From NCBI RefSeq assembly GCF_023702635.1, contig NZ_CP098455.1, positions 558,001 to 622,000 of the forward strand: 64,000 nucleotides of DNA, written 5' to 3'. Shown in pieces: positions 35,335 to 44,723 of this stretch (positions are counted from its first letter, which is position 1; the number at the start of each line of letters is the position of its first letter). The position numbers and the translations under genes were made by a program. Source of the stretch: Spongiibacter taiwanensis. GTDB taxonomy: Bacteria > Pseudomonadota > Gammaproteobacteria > Pseudomonadales > Spongiibacteraceae. The notes under the pieces are model-generated. The model was given only the letters and a program-made list of their open reading frames with translations. It ran no database searches and was not told the origin of the DNA.

Positions 35335-35355
35335 AAATGCTATTAATTATCATTT
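35335..35355. promoter_or_regulatory. Candidate Fur box
   Basis: AAATGCTATTAATTATCATTT is a 21-bp imperfect palindrome; 16 of 21 positions agree with its own reverse complement. It carries an ATGATAAT-like half (reverse strand) resembling the Fur consensus. It lies 58 bp before the 175-aa gene. Given only as a candidate. Confidence 0.3.
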
Positions 35356-35413
35356 GCACCAAGGCTGATTTGGGGGTAATTTAAGATCTGAATAAGAACC
35401 ACTGGAGCCTCAG

Positions 35414-35941
35414 ATGAGTTTGCATTTCAGCCTCGAATCAGAAACCCAGGGCAGACCACTGCGCGAACTGCAGTCGACCGACAATTTATTGGTGATTTGC
35501 ATTCGACTCTGGGCACAGGAACACGGGCACTTCACGCGCACGCCGTCTGCCCCTGACTGGCGCAGCGGTTTCAAAGCGGTGGGTCTGACCCTTGATGCCG
35601 AGCGCAGCTTCCACGCCTTTCTCGGGTTGATATTTACGGCCTGCCGACCCGCTCCCAGCGTGAAGTATTATGCTTGCCCCATCGCTAGCCGCGGCGAATA
35701 CTGGCTACTGGCCTGCGCAAGCTTGGCGCAACGCCAAAAGTGGACTCAACTGGATAGCTGCCTTGGCGACCGCCTTTCTCAGCAGCATCGCCATCTCGCC
35801 ATTTCTCTGCTCAAAAACCTCAGCCATGCCATGCTGGACGCGGGCTTGCACCTGTCGCCGCCCCAAAATGCCGGAAGCGATGTGCCGCTCCACATCTATC
35901 GTAGCGCCAGCCTGGCCGCTGCGTCACAGACCCTACACTAA
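35414..35941 (+). CDS. Hypothetical protein (175 aa)
   Basis: No recognised family. Soluble, with an alpha/beta composition and several Cys and His (CIRLWAQEHGHF, FTACRPAPSVKYYACPIASR). The ATG has GGAG about 9 nt upstream (CTGGAGCCTCAGATG). It is followed 7 bp later by a small membrane protein, and a Fur-box-like palindrome lies upstream, so the pair may be an iron-responsive unit. No function can be assigned. Confidence 0.5.
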   Translation: MSLHFSLESETQGRPLRELQSTDNLLVICIRLWAQEHGHFTRTPSAPDWRSGFKAVGLTLDAERSFHAFLGLIFTACRPAPSVKYYACPIASRGEYWLLACASLAQRQKWTQLDSCLGDRLSQQHRHLAISLLKNLSHAMLDAGLHLSPPQNAGSDVPLHIYRSASLAAASQTLH

Positions 35942-35948
35942 GCGCCAG

Positions 35949-36215
35949 ATGCCCATGCCCTCCTACCAGCTGGTGTTACGCAGTAGCTTCGCAGGTACGG
36001 CAACCTACACCATCATTTTCTTTGCCGCAGAGTTGAGCCTGCGCCTGCCATTGGATAGCACCGAACAATGTCTGACGGTATTCCACATCGGCGCGGCGAC
36101 CTCGCTGGTGGCGTTATTGTGGTCAATAGCGCCACGTCATTCATTCTTGTTTTGCGGCAGTCTATTTATTTTATCCGCCACCCTGCCCACCTGGTTGATG
36201 GTGCTGTGTCGTTAA
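35949..36215 (+). CDS. Small hydrophobic membrane protein (88 aa)
   Basis: Starts at ATG 35949, 7 bp after the previous stop. Three hydrophobic segments are apparent (TATYTIIFFAAELSL; GAATSLVALLWSIA; FLFCGSLFILSATLPTW), suggesting a three-pass inner-membrane protein. The longer frame from 35670 overlaps the upstream gene and is not credible. It is the last chromosomal gene before the tRNA-fragment boundary. Confidence 0.5.
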   Translation: MPMPSYQLVLRSSFAGTATYTIIFFAAELSLRLPLDSTEQCLTVFHIGAATSLVALLWSIAPRHSFLFCGSLFILSATLPTWLMVLCR

Positions 36216-36454
36216 ACAAATAGGATCTTCGCTTCGCCCCTTCTCAGGCGGGTCAGCCAAGACTAATTCGGCCATCGTGGCAGTGTGGCACGAGCAGCTA
36301 TGTCTCCGAGGGTTTCCACAACAACACGGAAATGATCTCGCGGCGAGCGTATGGTTTTAAAAACTGCGCGCTATAGCAAGAAGGCGCCCCACCCTGGTTG
36401 CAGAATAGCGACGGAAGTTGCGTAGAATTTAGGAAGAAAGCAGGAGTTTAGGAA
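36216..36454. other. Intergenic region preceding the island boundary
   Basis: About 240 bp with no reading frame of note, no tRNA body and no repeat. It separates the last chromosomal gene from the tRNA terminator and 3' fragment. Confidence 0.5.
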
Positions 36455-36486
36455 AATAAAAAAGGGCTGTATCGCTACAGCCCTTT
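36455..36486 (-). terminator. Rho-independent terminator of the displaced tRNA
   Basis: A perfect 11-bp stem AAAGGGCTGTA / TACAGCCCTTT with loop TCGC is followed on the minus strand by TTTATTTTCC. It lies 5 bp downstream of the tRNA 3'-end fragment on that strand, the normal place for a tRNA terminator. Confidence 0.85.
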
Positions 36487-36491
36487 AAATA

Positions 36492-36518
36492 TGGCGCGCT
36501 CGGGAGGATTCGAACCCC
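36492..36518 (-). other. attachment site: 27-bp 3' end of a tRNA (Arg-like), no tRNA body
   Basis: On the minus strand the sequence contains the T-loop TTCGAATC, the acceptor 3' strand CGAGCGC, discriminator G and an encoded CCA. A GCGCTCG...CGAGCGC-G-CCA acceptor is typical of gammaproteobacterial tRNA-Arg. The sequence upstream (36519 onward) does not fold into the rest of a tRNA and cannot complete the T-stem. This is what remains at the distal end when an element inserts into a tRNA 3' end. The intact tRNA copy should be at the opposite island end. Confidence 0.75.
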
Positions 36519-36740
36519 GCCTGGTTCGTAGACAAAATTTCCGTACCCACGTTAACATACCTCAAACAACCAAGCCATCCGTTAAAATCTATAAAAACCT
36601 ATATTTTCAAAAGGTTATTTACATTTTAATGTCGTTTTAAATACTTCTAATCGTACCCTTATAGATATAAATCTCGAAATTATCGACTTATTAAGTGTCA
36701 CGTTTTACTATCCTGAAGGACCTCTTGGGATCGTCTTATC

Positions 36741-39700
36741 GTGCTTATCAGTCAAAAGGTGCTCGACCTCGATCTGACAAAATGCAGGACGGCCAGTCAT
36801 GGACTAGCCGTCGCGAGCACCATTGAACACCTGCTTGAGGATTCCGCCCCCCTCCGCTCCTGGCTGAACTCTCAGGACATCGAGGATCTCTTCGAGGCTG
36901 CCAGCCGAATCAGGACATCGGCATCACCCGCGCTAAAAACACGCCGTGGAACCCACCCACTGGCAAACTTTAAGACGCTTTCCCCAATCTATGCCTCGCT
37001 GGCAAATGATGAACGGCTCGACTACGAGAACAATGCATCAGCCCCACTACTCGACCTGGCCAGATATGTCACTCTGCTGTCTTTATTCAGGTCCGAGTTG
37101 TCCGCTACCACCTTGGTAGGTACCTGTAATTTTGTGCACCAACTGCCGGCCCAGTCGGTAGCTCGCACCCAACTGCAGTCGTACCGGCCTCAGAGCCTGG
37201 ATGCCGCGAGTATCAATGCCTGCGTGGATCGTTTGCGGGGGGATATTGCGCAGAAGAGGGTTAGCGGGCCCCGCGTAGATGAATGGCTGGTTATCCTGGA
37301 GAGCCTGCTCCAGATCGTCCATGGGACCAGTCGACGTCCCCGGGGCGCGCAAACCGGAAAGGGATCGCAGACAAAACCCACAGGAACCTCAAGGCAGTCT
37401 ACCGAGAAGCGCTACCGAGCCGCGGTCGCATTACGAGGTACGCCGCCCGGGCTGGAAAACGACGAACCTCCGCCAGCCCACATCCGCTTTACACATTTAG
37501 CGAAGTCGCCGGACGACGACTCTGAAGCACTTGAACCTGAGCTGATCCTCTACGACGAGGCAGCTGCCACAGATTCAGAGAATCAGGCCAGAACATTCAA
37601 TCAGCATAGTCACCATATCCGACTAAACCGCGCTTTCGCTGGCATGAGTTCTGAGGCATTTACCGACCCGCAGGCCCGGCAGGCCCGGCAGGCCATGAAG
37701 TGTCTTCTTGCACTTCCTGCGCTCACGCCAGAACGGGAAGCGGCCAAATTGTTGTGGATTCTGACGGCACTATACGGCCGACCATTCGATGAACTCGCAC
37801 CGGCGCTCATCGGAGGTAGCGACAATGAGGTCGCATCGGCTCCCAATGGGGGAATCATTTCGATAGAGCGTCAGGGCGATGCCGTAGTCGTGACGATAAA
37901 GCACATTATCGCCAGCAGCCTACCCGCGGCACCGCTCCATCAACTCGCATCCCCCGTGCAAACCCAATTTCAGCTGCGCTGCCAACTGCCAGACGATGTG
38001 TCGCTAGAGGACGGTTGGGCATTTTTGGCCTCTGCCGATGACGCCAACATTGACGCCAAGATCGACCAGCTACTTGCGGCAAAAGACCAAATCAGAAGCG
38101 CTCTGCGCGATGCCGTTGAGCGATTCACCGAAACCCGACTGAGAGGCAGCGTCCTTCAGGCAGTCTTCATGCAGGAGTACGATCTACCCCTTACACAGCT
38201 TCTCTTTTCCGAGCGAGTGCAAGGCAGTCTAGCCGCGCTGCATTACATCAGCTTCTCTGATGAAAATCTCCACACCCGATGGCACCGAGCAATACAGACG
38301 CTTTACGGGGAGGTAATGCCCGCGCCATCCATTGATCGCATCTCAACTCGCGTCGGTGCCCCCAAGTCGGGTATCCGGCCAGCAGTTTTCGACAATGCGA
38401 TTGCAGAGATGAACCGCCTGCAAAAATCCCTGCGGCGACTCTCACCCAGCAATGTAGCCGAACACCTGGGGCGACGTGCACAACTGGCCTGTACCGCTCT
38501 CGGCCTCGGCGCGGCGCACCGCTTTACTTTTGAACTGGGGCAGTTGCGCTCCCACGATCTCTGCCTGACCTATGGCTTGGTCATTTTCAGGGACAAACCC
38601 AGCGACAGCGCCGTATATCGCCGCCTTGCGGTGATTCCCAGTTTTGCCCTGGCATACCTTTTCCAGTATCTCTCCTACCTCAGCGAGGTGGTCTCGGGCG
38701 TTATCCACGCCCCCTCTCGTATAAAGAAGGATGCCAAGTCTGCGCTAAATGGTGCAAGGCCTCTGTTCTTCCAAGTCGACGGGGATGAAATCTGCGATAT
38801 CGATCCCGCCCAATGGCTGCGCTCGTATCTCCCCTCCGGCATTGATATCAACCAAATGCGGCACCTGCAAAGTACCCTGCTCCGGGAGCTGAGCGCACCG
38901 CCCTTGCTCGTTGAAGCGCATCTCGGCCACGGCTTTCAAGGGATTGTCTTTGGGGACTACGGCCTGGTTAGCCCCAAAGAGCTTGCCACGACACTTCGGC
39001 CTTATCTCAATCAATTTTTTGAAGATTTGGCCATCCAAGCGCCCAAATCTGTTAAAGCCCCACCCCACCTGTGGGTCTCCAGCAAAAAACTCAAAGCGCT
39101 GGAAGAGGCAGAACAAGAGTCAGACACCAAACTTCTGCTTGGCCAAATCCAAGAGGAAATAAAAGGGGGACTACTGCGGTCACGCCGAGAGTTGATCACC
39201 GAGGTTTTCGCTCAACATATTCCCGGATATTCGCCGGCAAGATTACCGCAGGGGACGATTGTCACTGAGAACACGGCGCTGGCTATCCGTGACACGCTTA
39301 TTGCCAGAACCGCCGATAATCTACTGACAAGCTACCGAGTTTGCCGGGAAGCCAGGATCCGGCTCAAATCCCATCGCTCTGACCCCGGATGTAAGATTGC
39401 ATTGCCGGCAGCAACAGCCTGGGATGTCCGGCCGCCGCTGTCTATTACTCGCGCCAATATGGTGGCCGCCGGACAACTCACGGCGCTAGAACAGTCTCTG
39501 CTTGACTACATTGCACGAGGCGAGCCGGTGGATCGCTACCTGATTGCCCGTTGTGCGCTCATGATTTGGGGGACCTGTCACAGCTTCAAAAAAACTGAGA
39601 CATGGCTCGCGGCCCTCGCAGCTACACCGCTGATCAAGGGTGCAGACTTTCAGGTGATAGAGATCGAGGGACAGGCGCGTACTTTGGCTGGGCCAGCGCT

Positions 39701-41840
39701 ACTATGCTGCCTGGCCTGGCTTCGGCTGGGCGGAGAAGCCTCCAATTCAGAGCCCAGCAGGATATTTGGCGCAGCAATCTCCGTGGCAACCTTGGAGGCC
39801 ACAGTCGCTTACGCGCGACGCATCACACTGCCACCGCTCTATGCCGACATCATCAACATGGCCCGCCCTCACGCGGAGCTTTCCAGAAGACGATTACTCG
39901 ATCTAGTCTACAACCGGCCAGCCGACCGGTCAGTAGATCCAATCCTGGCAGACCGACCGCCACGGGAATTCCTCTCTCGCCCGTCGGCGCAGCCCAAACG
40001 CCAAACTGCCCAGTTCAAACGACTTCGCTCCTTCATACCTAAAGACGAAGAAAGCCGCGCGCCTGCTCGAGAGCAGCTGATTGACCACATCAGCACCTGG
40101 CGGAGAAACACCGAGGATTTATCCGAGGTAACCTACCTCCTCGCCCATTGGGCTGAAATTATGCTTGGACCACATGCGAACAAGCATACCGGCAAAACAC
40201 TCAAGCGAAATACCGTCAGGGATTATCTATTTGAGGCATGGTCAGCTTTAAGCGTTTCTTGCGAGAACGGATGCATTCTTGACTACGAAAGCGATGAGCT
40301 CACGGGCCTTCTCGAAGCTGCACTTCCCGGAAACCGCAAAACGGCAGACAGCCATGCCAAAGCGATTAATCGCCTCTTTTATGAGATGGGGCAGCACTAT
40401 GACCTGCCAAGTATTTCATTGAAGACAACTGGCAAAGATTCATGGGCAGGCATCGACGCGGGCGTGATCACCGAGACTGAGTACACCCTCATTGATTCCA
40501 TACTCTCTGCCTGGACGGAGTCTGGTCAGCTCCACGCGCATATTGGTGCAGGGATCGGCCAAATGAGAGTTGCCATGCAGCTGATGCGTGAAAAAGGCGC
40601 GCGAATATCAGAGGTGACTCGCTTACGCGACAGCGATCTCGCTCAATACGGTGACACTCAGGTTGTCCTTTTTCGACCCCATGCAGACCGGTCAATCAAA
40701 ACCGCAGCTGGCATACGAACGCTAGTGCTGAAAGAGAAAATCAGCCTGCCCCCCAACCCCAAACGGCGCGAGCATCTTTTTGATTACCTTCAGAGCGGGG
40801 AAAACGAACGGTTGCTACTCGCAGGCTTATACAGCGCCATCAAATTTGCAACCCACGACCAGAACGGGGTCCCGCATCGATTTCGGCATTCATCGCCTTC
40901 AGAGGCATTATTGGCGCTTCCTCCTGAGACTGAAGTGATAGAGAGAATCCGTCAGCTAACATACACGTCGGCCACCCTAGGCCACGCCAATGTGGGCGTC
41001 ACATTTCAGTACTATATTCACACTGCCCACTTCCATATCGCTAGGATGATCTCGGCAGCGACCGCGCCTCTAGACAACACCGTAATGGCCGCCCTCTTTA
41101 ATGAAACGCCTGGCTATCTCCGGAAGCGACAACAGCGTGTGCGGGAGGGATCCTCCATCGCCACTCAGTACGCATATGGCCTGCAAAGAGAGGACATCCA
41201 TGCCCAAGCTGAGACGCCCTCAATACCAGAGCCACCAAAACTATTGTCAGGTAGACTAAGTTTAAACGCGGGGAAATCAATAAAAACGACCACCTCGTGG
41301 CTCACCGCCTGTTCCAGAGGCGTCGATCCATTTGACGCCGCAGCGGGATTACCACTAACGCTTTCTGACTTACAAAAACTCGCGGAGGCACTGACAGACA
41401 CACAGTATTCTCTAGGTTGGCAATTAATTGATCCGAACCGTCTCCACAAAATAAATCCTCAGTACCTCCAGGATAAATCTGCTTTTCAGGAAACCTCCGC
41501 ACTTCACCGGTATATTCCACCAGGTTGGCTTGATCAGCAGATTGCGAGCATCCGCACTGAGCAAACTGACATCCCGAGGATGCTGCTCCGGCACCTTGGG
41601 GGATTACGTCTCCGCGCCCGCCAGCACGTGGTAATACGCTGCTCCGCCTCCGAACAACCCCGTCTCATTCAAGAATTTTCAAATATTGGATTTAAGATGA
41701 AGATGACTGGAGACAAAAAAGGCATCAAATTACTGCCCGACACTCAGGCACCTGAGGAAAAACTCGACCGAAACTTGGCGAGATTTGTCGTCCTGGCGGT
41801 CCTGACCCACGATCGATTTAGCCAAAATTCGGCCGCCTAG
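36741..41840 (+). CDS. Giant tyrosine site-specific recombinase (1699 aa)
   Basis: First gene of the island. The C-terminal region has the full tyrosine-recombinase set: R1288 (GARISEVTRL), K1320 (RSIKTAAG), H1379-x2-R1382 (HRFRH), H1415 (LGHANVGV) and nucleophile Y1424, nine residues after H1415. A second, degenerate copy of the fold lies near residues 560-745 (LRSHDLCLTYG, INQMRHLQST with Asn replacing His, LGHGFQGIVFGDYG). At 1699 aa it is four times longer than ordinary integrases. Start is GTG 36741; no well-spaced ribosome-binding site is visible. It may belong to the large recombinases of multi-gene integration modules such as GMT islands, but I cannot confirm this. Its position makes it the probable island integrase. 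Confidence 0.75.
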   Translation: MLISQKVLDLDLTKCRTASHGLAVASTIEHLLEDSAPLRSWLNSQDIEDLFEAASRIRTSASPALKTRRGTHPLANFKTLSPIYASLANDERLDYENNASAPLLDLARYVTLLSLFRSELSATTLVGTCNFVHQLPAQSVARTQLQSYRPQSLDAASINACVDRLRGDIAQKRVSGPRVDEWLVILESLLQIVHGTSRRPRGAQTGKGSQTKPTGTSRQSTEKRYRAAVALRGTPPGLENDEPPPAHIRFTHLAKSPDDDSEALEPELILYDEAAATDSENQARTFNQHSHHIRLNRAFAGMSSEAFTDPQARQARQAMKCLLALPALTPEREAAKLLWILTALYGRPFDELAPALIGGSDNEVASAPNGGIISIERQGDAVVVTIKHIIASSLPAAPLHQLASPVQTQFQLRCQLPDDVSLEDGWAFLASADDANIDAKIDQLLAAKDQIRSALRDAVERFTETRLRGSVLQAVFMQEYDLPLTQLLFSERVQGSLAALHYISFSDENLHTRWHRAIQTLYGEVMPAPSIDRISTRVGAPKSGIRPAVFDNAIAEMNRLQKSLRRLSPSNVAEHLGRRAQLACTALGLGAAHRFTFELGQLRSHDLCLTYGLVIFRDKPSDSAVYRRLAVIPSFALAYLFQYLSYLSEVVSGVIHAPSRIKKDAKSALNGARPLFFQVDGDEICDIDPAQWLRSYLPSGIDINQMRHLQSTLLRELSAPPLLVEAHLGHGFQGIVFGDYGLVSPKELATTLRPYLNQFFEDLAIQAPKSVKAPPHLWVSSKKLKALEEAEQESDTKLLLGQIQEEIKGGLLRSRRELITEVFAQHIPGYSPARLPQGTIVTENTALAIRDTLIARTADNLLTSYRVCREARIRLKSHRSDPGCKIALPAATAWDVRPPLSITRANMVAAGQLTALEQSLLDYIARGEPVDRYLIARCALMIWGTCHSFKKTETWLAALAATPLIKGADFQVIEIEGQARTLAGPALLCCLAWLRLGGEASNSEPSRIFGAAISVATLEATVAYARRITLPPLYADIINMARPHAELSRRRLLDLVYNRPADRSVDPILADRPPREFLSRPSAQPKRQTAQFKRLRSFIPKDEESRAPAREQLIDHISTWRRNTEDLSEVTYLLAHWAEIMLGPHANKHTGKTLKRNTVRDYLFEAWSALSVSCENGCILDYESDELTGLLEAALPGNRKTADSHAKAINRLFYEMGQHYDLPSISLKTTGKDSWAGIDAGVITETEYTLIDSILSAWTESGQLHAHIGAGIGQMRVAMQLMREKGARISEVTRLRDSDLAQYGDTQVVLFRPHADRSIKTAAGIRTLVLKEKISLPPNPKRREHLFDYLQSGENERLLLAGLYSAIKFATHDQNGVPHRFRHSSPSEALLALPPETEVIERIRQLTYTSATLGHANVGVTFQYYIHTAHFHIARMISAATAPLDNTVMAALFNETPGYLRKRQQRVREGSSIATQYAYGLQREDIHAQAETPSIPEPPKLLSGRLSLNAGKSIKTTTSWLTACSRGVDPFDAAAGLPLTLSDLQKLAEALTDTQYSLGWQLIDPNRLHKINPQYLQDKSAFQETSALHRYIPPGWLDQQIASIRTEQTDIPRMLLRHLGGLRLRARQHVVIRCSASEQPRLIQEFSNIGFKMKMTGDKKGIKLLPDTQAPEEKLDRNLARFVVLAVLTHDRFSQNSAA

Positions 41841-41956
41841 ACTGAAAAAAAATCAAAAATAGCCGTTGAGATGCGCCATTTACCCCATCTCACTGACATT
41901 TGATACACAAAAATGTGTGCAAGACTGTCCTTGGAAACAGTGAAGGGAGGAATTCC

Positions 41957-42733
41957 ATGGATCCAGCACCACACATCACACTCTCAGTGCCCAGAGCGTC
42001 CGAAACGAACATCTGGGACGCGCTTTCAGATTGGAACAAAGCCGCCTCAATCCTAAACCTCATCCTCGTTCATCGGAAAAACATGCCAAGAGATGTAGAA
42101 GACAAAATACTTCTTGATTTGCACGTCGAGAGCACACATCCCGCCCAATTTGGAATGTTCAACGAAGACGATTTCGAAACACTAAAAGCCATACTCTTCT
42201 CAGAAAAATCAGAGTTCAACAGCAAATTCCGCGACACAAAACAATCTACGAAAAATAAGATTCTGTCCTGCAGAAAAAATATTTCAAAAAATTCAGCGGA
42301 ATTAATACTAAAAAACAATGAAAGGAAATCGGTTCCGAAAGATGAGCGCGCGATCCCGACCTTCACCGGCAAGAAATCAAGCATAAGAATCACAGGAAAC
42401 GTGTCAGAATTAAATCTGCATGACGGCACCATCAAAACCATACACAGCAAAATAAATCACAAAGATTTTTCTTCTATTACGTCCACTTTTCTTAAACTTA
42501 GCGGAAAAACTCGGGAAAAAATTGAAGAAATTGTGGCAAACAATAGAATAACAAACATCGTATCAATTAATACTTATCAAGCGGACGAAGAACAACTAAC
42601 CCACACTTATGAGATAATCAGAACAGACCTCCATAAGGTTTTATCGCTAATAGCACAAGTATTAGCAGAACTCGAAATTGAAGACGCTGATAGAATTCCC
42701 GATTCAGGACATGATCTTTATGACGACAATTGA
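41957..42733 (+). CDS. Unknown AT-rich island protein (258 aa)
   Basis: Starts at ATG 41957 with GGGAGGA 7 nt upstream, 116 bp after the recombinase. Charged and soluble, rich in Lys, Asn and Ile, markedly more AT-rich than its neighbours. It has a possible C-terminal helical stretch (DLHKVLSLIAQVLAELEIED). No family recognised. Its conserved-looking ribosome-binding site and place directly behind the giant recombinase make it a candidate accessory factor of integration. Confidence 0.5.
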   Translation: MDPAPHITLSVPRASETNIWDALSDWNKAASILNLILVHRKNMPRDVEDKILLDLHVESTHPAQFGMFNEDDFETLKAILFSEKSEFNSKFRDTKQSTKNKILSCRKNISKNSAELILKNNERKSVPKDERAIPTFTGKKSSIRITGNVSELNLHDGTIKTIHSKINHKDFSSITSTFLKLSGKTREKIEEIVANNRITNIVSINTYQADEEQLTHTYEIIRTDLHKVLSLIAQVLAELEIEDADRIPDSGHDLYDDN

Positions 42734-42885
42734 AAATACATCACGAAGGCTCAGTCACCACAGCGTTAATCTCATTACTAAGCTTGCCGTTCTATCGGAC
42801 GGTTACATTGAACAATCTCCCCATGATTGAGATTCGCACCTAGTCGGAGTGGACAAAGAGAAAAATCAAATGAGTATTTTCAGCG

Positions 42886-43215
42886 ATGCCAACAAGACTT
42901 GCGATCATAAGCGCTTTCATGGCAGTTATTGTAACTGCCTTACTTTCGTATCACATTTGTGATGGTCGACGTGAGGATCAATTGCTGTTAGACCGCGCAA
43001 AACGTAATCTTGATAGCGACCCAGCGTACCACACCACAGAAGCCTTAATTGATGCGTGACTTTCTTGGATTGCGGCCATCTGCATCATTGGCCCGATAGC
43101 CCTCCGCGGATTTTGGCGCCTTAGAGCGGAAGCAGAGCTTGCGCAGTGCCAAATCAAAAATGACCAAATCACCCGCCACCTCTATGGCAGGGCGCGTCTA
43201 AACCAGAGCGAATAA
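42886..43215 (+). pseudogene. Two-helix membrane protein gene interrupted by in-frame TGA
   Basis: One frame reads 57 codons from ATG 42886 (RLAIISAFMAVIVTALLSYH is a first membrane helix), hits TGA at 43057-43059, then continues without other stops for 51 codons. The second part opens with a second helix (SWIAAICIIGPIALRGFW) and ends with a charged tail at TAA 43213. The composition is protein-like on both sides of the TGA. A nonsense mutation in a 109-codon gene is the simplest explanation; a 57-aa functional product is also possible. Confidence 0.5.
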
Positions 43216-43248
43216 CTCTCCGAGAAACTCGGGAAGATTCCAGGTCTA

Positions 43249-43275
43249 GGGGGTCTCCGCACAACCTTTGAATAT
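43249..43275 (+). mobile_element. Solo terminal-repeat remnant of an IS5-like element
   Basis: GGGGTCTCCGCACAACCTTTGAAT closely resembles the left end of the intact IS5-family element at 48012 (GGGAATCTCTGCACAACCTC). No transposase frame follows, so it appears to be a leftover end. Confidence 0.5.
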
Positions 43276-43312
43276 TGGGGTGTTTGAGAATAGTGGCGAC
43301 ATTTGTGGGCGC

Positions 43313-44098
43313 TCACAGGATCAGTGGGTCATCATATGGGCGACTAATGACGGCATTGCGGAAATCGGCATCGTTACTGAATCTGTCATCAAACTGCAGG
43401 TTGTCAATCAGCGCTGTTTCGGATTTTGGAAGATCATCCCCAATCATTTCGGTCAGCCCGAGGTCTTTGCGCAGCAAGTGAGCCACGAGTTCACCGGCCT
43501 TCGTCTTGGCCCAGTCGATGTGCTGCTCTGGAAAGTCCTTCCGCATATCGTTACCCACATTGAGACTATTCACGACAAAAGTGTTCCCTGGGGGCAGAAG
43601 AGTAAGGTGTCCCTTTACGTTGCTGGTTCGCAGTGTAAATCCCTTCACTGAATATCTGCCATGAACACCTCTAATCGCCATGTCATCTTCGCCAACTCGC
43701 TTTAAGCTTTCGTAGTAATCAAAGGTTCCATTGTCGTTGATCACGAGATAGATGTGGCCGGCGTAGGCGACGCCATCCACCCAATAAGCGCTACTTGCGG
43801 TGTCATCGATCATGCCAGCGTAAAGTCCAGGCTTCAGCGGGATGTTGGGCGTATTGGAAACCCCTTTCGCGACCTCTTTATAAAACTGCTGTTTGTCGAC
43901 GATGTGCTTTTCGTACTCGGTGCCAACGGGGTCTCCGAACGGGTTGTCCAGGGACATTTTCCCGCTCACCTCGGTGGTACTCTTGAGGCTTTCGTCAATG
44001 ACAGCTGCACCCGAGATGTCGGAATCCGAACAGCCGGTAATCGCCACCAGCAATAAGGCTGCTGAGAGAGCAATGGTGAAAGTTCGCTGAATAGGCAT
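43313..44098 (-). CDS. Hypothetical lipoprotein (261 aa)
   Basis: Signal peptide with lipobox VAITGC (residues about 18-23), then a hydrophilic linker and a mostly beta domain (PLKPGLYAGMIDDTASSAYWVDGV in part; AGHIYLVINDNGTFDYYE). No family recognised. The mature domain repeats a pattern of small beta hairpins seen in secreted metabolic-cost-type lipoproteins, but this is only texture. It is probably monocistronic island cargo. Confidence 0.55.
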   Translation of the reverse strand: MPIQRTFTIALSAALLLVAITGCSDSDISGAAVIDESLKSTTEVSGKMSLDNPFGDPVGTEYEKHIVDKQQFYKEVAKGVSNTPNIPLKPGLYAGMIDDTASSAYWVDGVAYAGHIYLVINDNGTFDYYESLKRVGEDDMAIRGVHGRYSVKGFTLRTSNVKGHLTLLPPGNTFVVNSLNVGNDMRKDFPEQHIDWAKTKAGELVAHLLRKDLGLTEMIGDDLPKSETALIDNLQFDDRFSNDADFRNAVISRPYDDPLIL

Positions 44099-44260
44099 CG
44101 TGGCGACTCCTCTTAACTGTTGGAGAGGATTATGACGCCAGAAAAAACTAATGCAAATTCTGCCCAGGGAGGAAGGATAAACATGCGCGGACGCGCGCTA
44201 TGTCCGGGGGAGGCTAGTGGATTAGTTCCGCATGATTGGGTGCGCAAACTGCGGTTTGTT

Positions 44261-44285
44261 GAATTGCATCCAAAACTGACCTAGG
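44261..44285 (+). repeat. Short repeat A, IS21-end-like
   Basis: AATTGCATCCAAAACTGACC recurs with a few changes at 47706 (ATTTGCATCTAAAATTGACC). Such GCATC..AAA.TGACC blocks are common near the ends of IS21-family elements. No istA/istB genes remain. Confidence 0.35.
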
Positions 44286-44723
44286 GGGATGCGGATAAAA
44301 TCTTGGACTACTTTGGAGGTAGTCCATGTATTCATACGAAGAACGTCTTCGTAGGTCCAAAATCTCATTCCTCTGCGCGATATGCCATACACTAGGGAGA
44401 TAAGAGGGAAACGCAAAGCTCCTCCGCCGTTATCGTTTTCACTGGACTGGGCTCTACGGGCTGGTTCCAAAGTCTTTGCCTGGCATCCTCCTGCGTTAGG
44501 GTCTGCTTTCAATGAAAGCCCCTCAACCTCCAATCTGGAATTTCTATCCACTAACATAGCGATACATAGACGCAATATTTTTTCGCAATCCATCCAAATG
44601 GTAAAATCTTGGTATTTAATTTGCTTGAAATCGAGTGCCGCCCCAGCCATACTCGATCACAGAATAGCCACCATTCAACACGGCTTCTTCATTCAAACCC
44701 CTTCATTGATACGGAAGTTGAAT

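Noticed and set aside
44222-44650. 142-aa minus-strand frame
   Set aside because: No ribosome-binding site, low-complexity composition, and its C-terminal part is the IS-end-like repeat A; not supported as a gene.
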